The notes under the pieces were generated by a model. That model was given only the letters and a program-made list of their open reading frames with translations. It was not told where the DNA came from and did not search any database. This document shows positions 61,401-63,004 of a stretch of 64,000 bases of DNA, piece after piece. Origin of the DNA: Sclerurus mexicanus (taxonomy: Eukaryota; Chordata; Aves; Passeriformes; Furnariidae); the NCBI GenBank assembly GCA_013396755.1, contig VWZF01007018.1, forward strand, positions 1,008,784 to 1,072,783, written 5' to 3'. Both the position numbers and the translations under genes were made by a program. Position 1 is the first letter of the stretch. Each line of letters begins with the position of its first letter.

Positions 61401-62442
61401 ATGCTGGAAGCAAGCAAGACAACTACCTGACTATTTACATGGAAGGAGGAAAGGTAAGTACAGACTGCTTCCATTTCAGCTGTATTTCCCTCATTCAGCA
61501 GGGGGAATTTTGACCTTTTTGTGTTGCCCCTTTTCTTTGTCACAGTAGCTTAAAAGATAACATTTTTACAGGTCATTGCTGCTGGAAATAGTGGTGCTGG
61601 AGAATTCCAGATATCAGTCACACCCAGGAAACCTCTGTCTCTTGGACAGTGGCATACCATTGCAGGTACATTGTACATACCAGTTCTTCTGAATCTTTGA
61701 AGGGATGGTGGGCACAGAGTACTGCAGCTCCAGATTTTATTAATCATTTCACTTCTGTTTATTCCGAGAATACTCTTTAGAAAAATGTAAGTGTCTTGTG
61801 TTAATTCAAGGATTTACATAAGATTTTGGGGGGGCTTTCTTGAGTCCCAGACTATTTAAATGTATCAGCCTGACTTTGATTTAAAATAAAATCTATTTTT
61901 TCTATGAGTTAAGTTTCAAGAGAGATGCTATTTAAAAATAATACCATATCTAGTTGATTCTCTAGTAGGGTTGAGAAAGAGTTCTCATTTACCTGCTCCT
62001 TTGCAGTTTCTCAGAAGGAGAACACTGTGCAGCTAGAGGTGGGCACACAGAGTAGCTATACCACTGGACTTCGACCCTCTCCTCCTAGACGTGTGTATCA
62101 GCCACTCTACTTTGGCAAAATTCCAGGTAATGTTATTGCTTCTTATTTTTTCATGTATCTACTGGCATTTTTTCCTTTCTAAAACAAAGGTCCCATCCTT
62201 GCGTGTAGTATCGTTCCCCCTCTTTTGAAAGGCGGAAATGTTCTTTCAAATAATTTTCATTTTGTTAACGTGGTCTTTCTACCTTGTTTTTTGTAGCAAA
62301 TTTGGACACCCCATGGCTTCCAGTTCAAGACCCGTTTTTGGGCTGTCTTCAGAATATTAAAATCAATGACAAACATGTCTCCACCAGGAGGATTTCAGAG
62401 ATTCACGGTGTAGTGAATTTACATGGATGCCCAGCGAAGTAA
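1265..62442 (+). CDS. LAMA3: Laminin subunit alpha-3, long isoform (alpha-3B), 3' part of the gene (exons joined)
   Basis: This is the alpha chain of laminin-332 and related laminins, a secreted basement-membrane protein that pairs with beta and gamma chains and anchors epithelial cells through integrins. The window holds 55 exons of the long transcript: 18 specific to it (1265-22949) and 37 shared (26658-62442). They translate without interruption to about 2526 residues, so about 800 N-terminal residues lie upstream, judging by the human length of 3333. Domain order is IVB, LE repeats (IIIB), L4/IVA, LE repeats (IIIA), coiled coil, then LG1-LG5. The match to human LAMA3 is recognised from memory of that protein, for example the LE stretches, the coiled-coil end RIRELIQQARDAANK and the LG1 start VAVPMRFNG. 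LAMA5 has a similar layout but fits less well. All splice sites are GT-AG and all phases agree. Exon numbers below follow the human gene and are inferred. Confidence 0.96.
2739..2839 (+). CDS. LAMA3: LAMA3 exon 22 (domain IVB)
   Basis: It encodes DYLVLLPIDYYEASILQ and a TEPCTYLGP stretch, very close to human. The donor is ACA/gtcagt at 2840. It leaves phase 2, which the next exon needs. A second GT at 2844 would break the frame into CLLYQ. The following intron is only 116 bases. Confidence 0.85.
2956..3109 (+). CDS. LAMA3: LAMA3 exon 23 (domain IVB)
   Basis: It encodes CLLYQHLP through PVMAHISGRE, matching human domain IVB residue for residue in several blocks. The acceptor is tgtataag/C and the donor GAG/gtcaga, phase 0. 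The following 1369-base intron holds a perfect inverted repeat at 3304-3328. Confidence 0.9.
3304..3328. repeat. Perfect 11-bp inverted repeat with 3-base loop
   Basis: The left arm ACCAGAGTGGA (3304-3314) and right arm TCCACTCTGGT (3318-3328) are exact reverse complements around CGT. The repeat lies 195 bases into the intron after exon 23. Its function is unknown. Confidence 0.9.
4479..4639 (+). CDS. LAMA3: LAMA3 exon 24 (domain IVB)
   Basis: It encodes VPQVGRYVLVFEYANE and ends in RIYSCKY, both conserved with human. The acceptor is tgacacag/G and the donor CAG/gtaaga, phase 2. The 2163-base intron that follows contains short AT-rich stretches and no recognised element. Confidence 0.93.
6803..6911 (+). 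CDS. LAMA3: LAMA3 exon 25 (domain IVB)
   Basis: It encodes LCRSVVVDDRNRIAAYDLLAD and INFLL. The acceptor is tgttttag/T and the donor TTG/gtaagt, phase 0. The next intron is 2013 bases and holds a 17-base A run (8404-8420) and a small hairpin (8433-8452). Confidence 0.92.
8404..8452. repeat. A17 tract followed by an 8-bp perfect hairpin
   Basis: A 17-base A run (8404-8420) is followed 12 bases later by CTCGTTTC and GAAACGAG separated by TTTT (8433-8452). It lies inside the intron between exons 25 and 26. No family or function was recognised. Confidence 0.8.
8925..9022 (+). CDS. LAMA3: LAMA3 exon 26 (domain IVB)
   Basis: It encodes HKVCIISAEEFSPEYVDPEV and QCIAAY, aligning with the human HQVCIIP region. 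The acceptor is gtttttcag/C and the donor CAG/gtaatt, phase 2. The following 2204-base intron shows no recognised feature. Confidence 0.92.
11227..11392 (+). CDS. LAMA3: LAMA3 exon 27 (domain IVB)
   Basis: It encodes SATCIPSVYETPPAALVLD and the end GVTLTPLQ. The acceptor is ctgtgtttag/T and the donor CAG/gtatct, phase 0. The middle of the exon (FKDGKISEVQKN) is poorly conserved with human. The following intron is 400 bases. Confidence 0.92.
11793..11919 (+). CDS. LAMA3: LAMA3 exon 28 (domain IVB)
   Basis: It encodes NQITLSGRVPDLGRYIFVVH, conserved with human. The acceptor is tttctccag/A and the donor CAG/gtaagg, phase 1. The following 797-base intron is almost entirely made of an LTR-like repeat. 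Confidence 0.93.
11952..12697. mobile_element. LTR-like interspersed repeat (putative avian ERV-derived, solo)
   Basis: About 745 bases fill the intron between exons 28 and 29. The start 'ggttgaccctggctgg', the internal 'ttaccaatcaaatcagagta', the repeated 'ccatgggct' blocks and the end 'ctaacccaatac' match a multi-copy avian repeat I recognise from bird genomes. I cannot name its family. No retroviral gene or intact reading frame is present, so it looks like a solo non-coding copy. Clear target-site duplications were not found, and the 5' edge seems degraded. Orientation is undetermined. Confidence 0.7.
12717..12856 (+). CDS. LAMA3: LAMA3 exon 29 (domain IVB)
   Basis: It encodes GCRDQVIAENQIELDISEP and ends LVV. 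The acceptor is tttcttcaag/G, lying 19 bases beyond the end of the LTR-like repeat. The donor is GTG/gtacgt, phase 0. The next intron (383 bases) is unremarkable. Confidence 0.92.
13240..13355 (+). CDS. LAMA3: LAMA3 exon 30 (end of domain IVB)
   Basis: It encodes ILVVPADTYSYKMLDKK and CGGNSFYI. The acceptor is tgttttaag/G and the donor TTGA/gtaagc, phase 2. The following 516-base intron shows nothing notable. Confidence 0.92.
13872..14083 (+). CDS. LAMA3: LAMA3 exon 31 (domain IVB end and LE repeat)
   Basis: It encodes CKDSVRSLVAFYNNGALPC and then a Cys-rich LE (laminin-type EGF) module ending GYYGFPFCK. This begins domain IIIB. The acceptor is tttcaatag/C and the donor AAAT/gtaagt, phase 1. 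The next intron is 827 bases. Confidence 0.94.
14911..15115 (+). CDS. LAMA3: LAMA3 exon 32 (LE repeats, domain IIIB)
   Basis: It encodes LE modules with CNCGQRLCDDMTGKCICPP and CNCSQRGVIDVS. The first residue is Leu where human has Pro. The acceptor is tttgacctag/T and the donor CAA/gtaagt, phase 2. The following 604-base intron is plain. Confidence 0.95.
15720..15864 (+). CDS. LAMA3: LAMA3 exon 33 (LE repeats, domain IIIB)
   Basis: It encodes CKPGIKGRQCDQCAPGTYGF and CNRDGTEPDVCDP, a typical LE module. The acceptor is ttgataaag/G and the donor AAG/gtcaga, phase 0. The following intron is 711 bases with nothing recognised. Confidence 0.95.
16576..16716 (+). CDS. LAMA3: LAMA3 exon 34 (LE repeat leading into L4)
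   Basis: It encodes ENVEGAACDTCRPGSFYLDP and the Cys-rich GCISCFCFGVTSNC. This is the split LE module into which the L4 domain is inserted. The acceptor is cttaacag/G. The donor AAG/gtgtat is weak but phase-correct (0). The intron is 1010 bases. Confidence 0.93.
17727..17891 (+). CDS. LAMA3: LAMA3 exon 35 (L4/IVA domain)
   Basis: It encodes FVDMRNWHLEAVDENTDIPV and ends YLGEK, the start of the globular laminin IV type A domain. The acceptor is ttcattag/T and the donor AAG/gtaaat, phase 0. The next intron (2774 bases) holds a 40-base imperfect tandem duplication at 18147-18220 and no recognised element. Confidence 0.94.
18147..18220. repeat. Imperfect tandem duplication, 40-base period
   Basis: Two copies of a sequence beginning 'tctgaaac' and ending 'cttgccaat' start at 18147 and 18187. 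They differ at a few positions. The repeat lies in the intron between exons 35 and 36. Confidence 0.8.
20666..20767 (+). CDS. LAMA3: LAMA3 exon 36 (L4/IVA domain)
   Basis: It encodes LSSYGGFLSYQVKSFGLP and DKRPDIRLT, conserved with human. The acceptor is tttgctgcag/C and the donor ACA/gtaagt, phase 0. The following 952-base intron is AT-rich without recognised features. Confidence 0.94.
21720..21803 (+). CDS. LAMA3: LAMA3 exon 37 (L4/IVA domain)
   Basis: This is a short 28-codon exon encoding GHQMEVVYMDPNNPLPDRQ. The acceptor is ctcacatag/G and the donor GAG/gtaaga, phase 0. The next intron is 915 bases. Confidence 0.93.
22719..22949 (+). CDS. LAMA3: LAMA3 exon 38 (end of L4 and LE half-module; last alpha-3B-only exon)
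   Basis: It encodes GNFRHASS, IRGLYFTETQRLTLGEVG and CSCPPEYAGDSCQ. The last stretch is the second half of the LE module interrupted by L4. The acceptor is atgcacag/G and the donor CAG/gtagga, phase 0. The long transcript then skips 3708 bases, which include the alpha-3A promoter and first exon. Confidence 0.95.
24188..24206. promoter_or_regulatory. Inverted repeat in the alpha-3A promoter
   Basis: GAGGTTA (24188-24194) and TAACCTC (24200-24206) form perfect 7-base arms around a 5-base spacer, 27 bases before the first AP-1 site. It may bind a dimeric factor, but none could be assigned. Confidence 0.5.
24234..24240 (+). promoter_or_regulatory. AP-1 consensus site 1 (TGACTCA)
   Basis: Exact TGACTCA, three bases before a TATAAAG box. 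AP-1 (Fos/Jun) sites drive the mammalian LAMA3A promoter, which supports a role here. Confidence 0.65.
24243..24249 (+). promoter_or_regulatory. TATA-like box (TATAAAG)
   Basis: TATAAAG lies 147 bases before the alpha-3A start codon, directly after AP-1 site 1. A second candidate (TATAAG) is at 24320. Which one is used cannot be decided from sequence. Confidence 0.45.
24291..24297 (+). promoter_or_regulatory. AP-1 consensus site 2 (TGAGTCA)
   Basis: Exact TGAGTCA, 57 bases downstream of the first AP-1 site and 99 bases before the start codon. Confidence 0.6.
24362..24385 (+). other. Seven-codon upstream ORF in the alpha-3A leader
   Basis: An ATG at 24362 opens a frame of seven codons ending in TAA at 24383. 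It ends four bases before the alpha-3A ATG and is in a different frame. Its start context is weak (C at -3, T at +4), so leaky scanning is likely. It matters only if the transcription start is upstream of 24362. Confidence 0.5.
24390..24551 (+). CDS. LAMA3: LAMA3 exon 39: alpha-3A first exon with signal peptide
   Basis: This exon encodes the 54 N-terminal residues of alpha-3A. It opens with a signal peptide: basic MAQVQRPR, hydrophobic VGWLVVTLVSL, and a likely cleavage after RCLA near residue 25. A polar Gln-rich stretch (QESSQQQQVQ) follows, then DFYPRQ. Human alpha-3A has the same plan, with GWL in the signal peptide and a Gln-rich tail, though few residues are identical. The start context is strong (A at -3, G at +4). 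The donor CAG/gtaatt leaves phase 0, matching exon 40. Long transcripts splice over this exon. The 2106-base intron after it shows only AT-rich sequence. Confidence 0.92.
24390..62442 (+). CDS. LAMA3: Laminin subunit alpha-3, short isoform (alpha-3A), complete (exons joined)
   Basis: This transcript starts at its own exon (24390-24551) and joins the 37 shared exons. The sum of exon lengths is 5145 bases, giving 1714 residues plus a stop. That is close to the human alpha-3A chain of about 1.7 thousand residues. Approximate layout: signal peptide 1-25, short Gln-rich segment 26-54, LE repeats 55-208, coiled coil 209-772, LG1 773-980, LG2 982-1152, LG3 1153-1320, linker about 1325-1375, LG4 to about 1550, LG5 to 1714. 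In mammals this isoform is the epithelial one, assembling with beta-3 and gamma-2 into laminin-332 of hemidesmosome anchoring filaments. Expression from the internal promoter is inferred from the sequence and from the known mammalian arrangement. Confidence 0.95.
26658..26771 (+). CDS. LAMA3: LAMA3 exon 40 (LE repeat, domain IIIA; first shared exon)
   Basis: Alpha-3A residues 55-92. It encodes CVPCNCNGNSNRCQDGTGKC in an LE module. It joins either exon 38 or the alpha-3A first exon, both phase 0. The acceptor is ctgcccag/C and the donor ATT/gtaagt. The next intron (3648 bases) is the longest after it and holds diverged repeats at 28358-28445 and 29324-29560. Confidence 0.94.
28358..28445. repeat. 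Diverged repeat, unit A copy 1
   Basis: This stretch shares 'ggagaatggag', 'tctcat.tgtagggaaaa' and 'ctctctgcca' in the same order and spacing with 29324-29405, about 70% alike by eye. The repeat family was not recognised. The surrounding 27540-28830 is less AT-rich than its neighbours and has no supported gene. Confidence 0.5.
29324..29560. repeat. Diverged repeat: unit A copy 2 (29324-29405) and unit B copy 1 (29522-29560)
   Basis: The first part matches 28358-28445. The second part, starting 'agtacaccct', matches 30764-30801 at about 32 of 37 bases. These may be pieces of one unclassified interspersed family. Confidence 0.45.
30420..30529 (+). CDS. LAMA3: LAMA3 exon 41 (LE repeat, domain IIIA)
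   Basis: Alpha-3A residues 93-129. It encodes NCEYNTAGEKCERCKDGYFG and CPCPYTN, close to human. The acceptor is cttttcaag/A and the donor CAG/gtacag, phase 2. The 1799-base intron carries a repeat piece at 30764-30801. Confidence 0.95.
30764..30801. repeat. Diverged repeat, unit B copy 2
   Basis: It matches 29522-29560 across 'agtacaccct.agctctg.gggac.ctg'. It lies in the intron after exon 41, on the other side of that exon from its partner. Confidence 0.45.
32329..32409 (+). CDS. LAMA3: LAMA3 exon 42 (LE repeat, domain IIIA)
   Basis: Alpha-3A residues 129-156. It encodes FATGCVANGEEIQCLCKEGY. The acceptor is cttcttaaag/A and the donor ACG/gtaagg, phase 2. The next 1406-base intron begins with a short tandem duplication at 32473-32520. 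Confidence 0.94.
32473..32520. repeat. Short tandem duplication, 30-base period
   Basis: An 18-base unit 'attgggtaatatatatgg' occurs at 32473 and again at 32503 with a 12-base spacer. Confidence 0.85.
33816..33922 (+). CDS. LAMA3: LAMA3 exon 43 (LE repeat, domain IIIA)
   Basis: Alpha-3A residues 156-191. It encodes CAPGYFGNPQQYGGYCQKC and SCDHLTG. The acceptor is ttttatctag/C and the donor GGAG/gtacgt, phase 1. The 2861-base intron that follows holds two CR1 fragments (35667, 36295). Confidence 0.95.
35667..35732 (-). mobile_element. CR1 LINE 3' fragment
   Basis: 'cagaataattagggttggaaaagacctccaagatcat' is the CR1 terminal region read on the opposite strand, split here into its recognised blocks: cagaat, ggttggaaaagacct and caagatcat. 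The copy is short and diverged. Confidence 0.8.
36295..36505 (-). mobile_element. CR1 LINE 3' fragment
   Basis: The terminal catagaat motif is followed by 'aatatcctgagttaggac', 'cccacaaggatcat' and 'gcttcttgaactttgtc' blocks, which are diagnostic of a CR1 3' end on the minus strand. It lies about 280 bases before exon 44. Confidence 0.88.
36784..36834 (+). CDS. LAMA3: LAMA3 exon 44 (end of domain IIIA)
   Basis: This small exon gives alpha-3A residues 192-208: ECFNNEPKDVDPNEDCD. It links the last LE module to the coiled coil, as in human. The acceptor is gatttcag/A and the donor ACT/gtaagt, phase 1. The next intron is 381 bases. Confidence 0.9.
37216..37367 (+). CDS. LAMA3: LAMA3 exon 45 (start of coiled coil, domain II)
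   Basis: Alpha-3A residues 209-259. It begins with CDSCVITLLKDLSTIG. Such Cys at the start of the coiled coil form interchain disulfides in laminin trimers. Heptad-like LQLIKSQLQN and LEQMRRLETR follow. The acceptor is cctccag/C and the donor AAG/gtaggc, phase 0. The intron is 526 bases. Confidence 0.94.
37894..38004 (+). CDS. LAMA3: LAMA3 exon 46 (coiled coil)
   Basis: Alpha-3A residues 260-296, with NNYRSVVHNQGSKVEELE in heptad-like spacing. The acceptor is ttcttttcag/G and the donor AAG/gtgact, phase 0. The next intron is only 98 bases. Confidence 0.94.
38103..38214 (+). CDS. LAMA3: LAMA3 exon 47 (coiled coil)
   Basis: Alpha-3A residues 297-333, with AEMNYKAAERLFNNFGQTHQ. The acceptor is ccttgctag/G and the donor AAG/gtaaaa, phase 1. 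The intron is 564 bases with nothing recognised. Confidence 0.92.
38779..38946 (+). CDS. LAMA3: LAMA3 exon 48 (coiled coil)
   Basis: Alpha-3A residues 334-389. It contains AEGNNLPLGD and the highly conserved AEAQRMMKEMRNRNFG. The acceptor is tttctcag/T and the donor CTGT/gtaagt, phase 1. The 1199-base intron that follows holds a 41-base minisatellite. Confidence 0.95.
39834..39956. repeat. Minisatellite: three copies of a 41-base unit
   Basis: Copies start at 39834, 39875 and 39916. The third differs by one base (ctctgtg to ctcagtg). Each carries 'tgtctgcagcagcaaac', which resembles a 3' splice site. The array lies 190 bases before exon 49. Confidence 0.95.
40146..40342 (+). CDS. LAMA3: LAMA3 exon 49 (coiled coil)
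   Basis: Alpha-3A residues 390-455, with VRDSLNEYESKITDLREAL and QAENLNRDN. The acceptor is gatactgcag/T and the donor AAG/gtaata, phase 0. The next 1394-base intron shows no recognised element. Confidence 0.95.
41737..41853 (+). CDS. LAMA3: LAMA3 exon 50 (coiled coil)
   Basis: Alpha-3A residues 456-494, with KRIEETSAQQNGILKVLS and GLLQKSKE. It is poorly conserved with human except at its end. The acceptor is ttcttcag/A and the donor GAG/gtatag, phase 0. The intron is 542 bases. Confidence 0.92.
42396..42547 (+). CDS. LAMA3: LAMA3 exon 51 (coiled coil)
   Basis: Alpha-3A residues 495-545, with EYESLAAQLDGARKDMNEKL and KSLQDLAKQLE. The acceptor is atctatag/G and the donor AGA/gtacgt, phase 2. 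The 1340-base intron is plain. Confidence 0.94.
43888..44029 (+). CDS. LAMA3: LAMA3 exon 52 (coiled coil)
   Basis: Alpha-3A residues 545-592. It encodes IKNSARKDDLVGCAVEAS and YDNIINAIKAAEEAANKAG. The match to human is strong. The acceptor is tttcctcag/A and the donor TTG/gtaagt, phase 0. The intron is 583 bases. Confidence 0.95.
44613..44712 (+). CDS. LAMA3: LAMA3 exon 53 (coiled coil)
   Basis: Alpha-3A residues 593-625, with TVKREDLSGKAARLKTESS. The acceptor is ctattatcag/A and the donor AAG/gtacta, phase 1. The following intron is 384 bases. Confidence 0.92.
45097..45213 (+). CDS. LAMA3: LAMA3 exon 54 (coiled coil)
   Basis: Alpha-3A residues 626-664, with NLEDIKQRLDVADGKKN and LVTVQNNLNRINR. 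The acceptor is tgttttgcag/C and the donor GAG/gtcagt, phase 1. The next intron, 83 bases, is the shortest in the window. Confidence 0.93.
45297..45476 (+). CDS. LAMA3: LAMA3 exon 55 (coiled coil)
   Basis: Alpha-3A residues 665-724, with DDIDSIITSAKNMVK, PIQADVEKIKSTYGRTQ and ALMEANNS. The acceptor is cgtttcag/A and the donor CAG/gtattg, phase 1. The next 1781-base intron holds a long CR1 fragment. Confidence 0.95.
45688..46268 (+). mobile_element. CR1 LINE 3' fragment, including remnant reverse-transcriptase end
   Basis: The block from 'gtatcccagggttcagtac' through 'gagtgtaccctcagcaag' matches the 3' end of the CR1 reverse-transcriptase frame. It is followed by the 3' UTR with 'ttggacaagatgacctccag' and a terminal 'ctgtgattttgtgatt' motif. 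It is interrupted by internal deletions and frame breaks, so it is not functional. Confidence 0.9.
47258..47400 (+). CDS. LAMA3: LAMA3 exon 56 (end of coiled coil, domain I)
   Basis: Alpha-3A residues 725-772. It ends with NLNRIRELIQQARDAANK, the conserved last coiled-coil segment before LG1. The acceptor is tttcattgcag/T and the donor AAG/gtctgt, phase 0. The intron is 1071 bases. Confidence 0.95.
48472..48648 (+). CDS. LAMA3: LAMA3 exon 57 (LG1)
   Basis: Alpha-3A residues 773-831. It encodes VAVPMRFNGSSGVEVRPP, LEDLKGYTSLTLFLQRP and LYLGNKD. The acceptor is cttaacag/G and the donor GAT/gtaggt, phase 0. The 1133-base intron after it shows nothing notable. Confidence 0.96.
49782..49933 (+). 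CDS. LAMA3: LAMA3 exon 58 (LG1)
   Basis: Alpha-3A residues 832-882, with ASKDYIGMAVKDNHLTCVYN and EEAVMDQVKFER. The acceptor is ctatttttag/G and the donor AAAG/gtataa, phase 2. The next intron is 98 bases. Confidence 0.95.
50032..50194 (+). CDS. LAMA3: LAMA3 exon 59 (LG1)
   Basis: Alpha-3A residues 882-936, with IYQYAKLSYI and TVVFYVGGYPPDFR. The acceptor is ttggttttag/G and the donor AGG/gtataa, phase 0. The intron is 476 bases. Confidence 0.95.
50671..50804 (+). CDS. LAMA3: LAMA3 exon 60 (end of LG1)
   Basis: Alpha-3A residues 937-981. It contains the LG1 disulfide pair in YEGCIELNSLNE and EVQPCRR, and an NTT glycosylation sequon. The acceptor is attttgcag/C and the donor GAAG/gtatga, phase 2. 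The intron is 480 bases. Confidence 0.96.
51285..51432 (+). CDS. LAMA3: LAMA3 exon 61 (LG2)
   Basis: Alpha-3A residues 981-1030. It encodes SYFEGTGYARV and EGIVFFAAHE, which open LG2. The acceptor is ttcctacag/G and the donor GAG/gtaagg, phase 0. The next 753-base intron contains a short CR1 terminus. Confidence 0.95.
51623..51685 (+). mobile_element. CR1 LINE 3' terminus
   Basis: 'gagttggacttgatcatcc' followed by 'cacttccaacctgag' and the terminal 'attctatgattcta' mark the very 3' end of a plus-strand CR1. It is a severely 5'-truncated copy. Confidence 0.92.
52186..52305 (+). CDS. LAMA3: LAMA3 exon 62 (LG2)
   Basis: Alpha-3A residues 1031-1070, with DQFISALIKNGRTVFRYKV. The acceptor is tttgttgcag/G and the donor CAG/gtatgt, phase 0. 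The intron is 913 bases without recognised elements. Confidence 0.94.
53219..53343 (+). CDS. LAMA3: LAMA3 exon 63 (LG2)
   Basis: Alpha-3A residues 1071-1112, with INLVFDRKKNIVYV and EYYLGGIPPFLRER. The NFT triplet is a glycosylation sequon. The acceptor is atatttcag/A and the donor ACG/gtgagt, phase 2. The intron is 347 bases. Confidence 0.94.
53691..53811 (+). CDS. LAMA3: LAMA3 exon 64 (end of LG2)
   Basis: Alpha-3A residues 1112-1152. It carries FNISTPPFRGCMKN and KKCSDDWK, the LG2 disulfide pair. The acceptor is ctgaaaccag/C and the donor AAG/gtaatt, phase 0. The 1142-base intron is plain. Confidence 0.95.
54954..55094 (+). CDS. LAMA3: LAMA3 exon 65 (LG3)
   Basis: Alpha-3A residues 1153-1199, with IVRSAAFSKEGTLSL and VGFGFQTMSSTGTLL. 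LG3 is part of the integrin-binding region in laminin-332. The acceptor is tctctttcag/A and the donor CGG/gtagga, phase 0. The intron is 746 bases. Confidence 0.94.
55841..55971 (+). CDS. LAMA3: LAMA3 exon 66 (LG3)
   Basis: Alpha-3A residues 1200-1243. It ends EDGSMHYVTVIKTDNT. The first half is poorly conserved with human and lacks the TWTR-type stretch. The acceptor is cctttatag/C and the donor AAC/gtgagt, phase 2 (last bases AC). The intron is 860 bases. Confidence 0.92.
56832..56972 (+). CDS. LAMA3: LAMA3 exon 67 (LG3)
   Basis: Alpha-3A residues 1243-1290, with VHLLVDDE and FGGDNFEGCISNIFIKR, holding the first LG3 disulfide Cys. The acceptor is ttgtttcag/A and the donor AAAG/gtattt, phase 2. 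The 1644-base intron contains a CR1 fragment at 57610. Confidence 0.95.
57610..57718 (-). mobile_element. CR1 LINE 3' fragment
   Basis: The terminal catagaat motif is followed by 'ttggaagggacctttaaaga' and 'cacctcccactagaccag' blocks, the CR1 3' end on the minus strand. Confidence 0.92.
58617..58761 (+). CDS. LAMA3: LAMA3 exon 68 (end of LG3 and start of linker)
   Basis: Alpha-3A residues 1290-1338. It encodes YTGKSGVSLGACHEYENLEP with the second LG3 Cys, then FKNPLRFKMLK. The acceptor is tcactacag/G and the donor AAG/gtatgc, phase 0. The next intron is 301 bases. Confidence 0.92.
59063..59214 (+). CDS. LAMA3: LAMA3 exon 69 (LG3-LG4 linker and LG4 start)
   Basis: Alpha-3A residues 1339-1389. 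It encodes the spacer, with NEKYLDYLKAANMQNHTTPT, then LLGNIPNSFLSYTF entering LG4. In mammals this linker is cut by plasmin and BMP-1 type proteases. Here it is shorter and lacks the Cys of the human QDAC stretch. The acceptor is acatgtacag/A and the donor ACAG/gtaata, phase 2. The intron is 414 bases. Confidence 0.88.
59629..59818 (+). CDS. LAMA3: LAMA3 exon 70 (LG4)
   Basis: Alpha-3A residues 1389-1452, with SSRGLIVFMEER, ALHISKGRFVFSLG and YNDGQWHT. It begins RLHCSVDV, placing a Cys where human has Phe or nearby. The acceptor is tccactacag/G and the donor ACT/gtaagt, phase 0. The intron is 259 bases. Confidence 0.95.
60078..60218 (+). CDS. LAMA3: LAMA3 exon 71 (LG4)
   Basis: Alpha-3A residues 1453-1499, with VVFSTDGKNIRLVVDGLRAQ and STISIKPLIYVGG. 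The acceptor is cctgggaag/G, with a weak pyrimidine tract, and the donor CAG/gtaaat, phase 0. The 808-base intron contains a G-rich stretch near 60720. Confidence 0.94.
61027..61186 (+). CDS. LAMA3: LAMA3 exon 72 (end of LG4, start of LG5)
   Basis: Alpha-3A residues 1500-1552. It has the LG4 Cys pair in FKGCLRNFKVNGE and VLPCLDV, then GIYFFNEGGYITI opening LG5. The acceptor is gctttcag/A and the donor TTG/gtaagc, phase 1. The next intron is 139 bases. Confidence 0.95.
61326..61453 (+). CDS. LAMA3: LAMA3 exon 73 (LG5)
   Basis: Alpha-3A residues 1553-1595, with MDLRVEFTIRPRSATGILLH and LTIYMEGGK. The acceptor is ttctccacag/G and the donor AAG/gtaagt, phase 0. The next intron is 118 bases. Confidence 0.95.
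61572..61665 (+). CDS. LAMA3: LAMA3 exon 74 (LG5)
   Basis: Alpha-3A residues 1596-1626, with VTPRKPLSLGQWHTIA. The acceptor is atttttacag/G and the donor CAG/gtacat, phase 1. The intron is 341 bases. Confidence 0.94.
62007..62126 (+). CDS. LAMA3: LAMA3 exon 75 (LG5)
   Basis: Alpha-3A residues 1627-1666, with ENTVQLEVGTQSSYTTG and YQPLYFGKIP. The acceptor is cctttgcag/T and the donor CAG/gtaatg, phase 1. The intron is 170 bases. Confidence 0.94.
62297..62442 (+). CDS. LAMA3: LAMA3 exon 76 (end of LG5, stop codon)
   Basis: Alpha-3A residues 1667-1714 and the TAA stop at 62440. It holds FLGCLQNIKIND and ends LHGCPAK, the terminal LG5 disulfide pair. Human ends similarly with GCPDQ. The acceptor is ttttttgtag/C. 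Confidence 0.96.
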
Positions 62443-63000
62443 CTCTGCTGTTACAGTTGTTGTACACACATCAGGTTGTGTCTGATGAAGTACTGTGTGA
62501 ATTCCCCTCTTGCTGAACACCATCAGGCATCAGGCTGGTTATTCTGAACAGCCAGTGAGCAAATTGCATCTTCTGGATGTGGACTGTGCCAAAGCAAATG
62601 AAAAGTATTTGCTTTGATAAACTCCCTTTTAAATGCCATTGATTTCCAAGGTAATCTGTTGTGCCTTTTGAAATATATGCAGAAAATACAATTGTATATA
62701 CCCTACTGGGCCAAATTCTGCTCTCACCCACAACATCATAAACTTGAGCAACTCCAGTGCCTTAATTTTGGAAATTTGCCTTAATGTTGGTCATCTTGAA
62801 AGCAAATTTGATCCATTAATATAAAGAATTTTATAAAAAATATAAATCTCTTTGGATTGTTGTTTATACAGAAATGTACATTAATGTTAAAAGTAATAAT
62901 AATATAAATGGAGTTTGAAGCACTTTAAGGAGTGAACCTCTGGGAGTTTGTTACAATGTTAGGAATTGTGGGGCCAAATAAATGCAGTATGTTCTTAAAA
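62443..63000 (+). other. LAMA3: LAMA3 3' UTR
   Basis: This AT-rich, non-coding sequence follows the stop. Its end is set by the polyadenylation signal at 62977, with cleavage expected near 62998-63004. A GT/T-rich element follows at about 63011-63028. Confidence 0.8.
62977..62982 (+). promoter_or_regulatory. Polyadenylation signal (AATAAA)
   Basis: Canonical AATAAA 535 bases after the stop, followed about 30 bases later by a T/GT-rich tract. This is the best candidate for the 3' end of LAMA3 transcripts. A second AATAAA at 63245 could serve a longer form. Confidence 0.8.
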
Positions 63001-63004
63001 CCAT

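Noticed and set aside
1265..62442. Assignment to LAMA5, which shares the domain layout
   Set aside because: The sequence blocks match LAMA3 more closely, and the internal signal-peptide exon with Gln-rich tail is specific to the alpha-3A arrangement.
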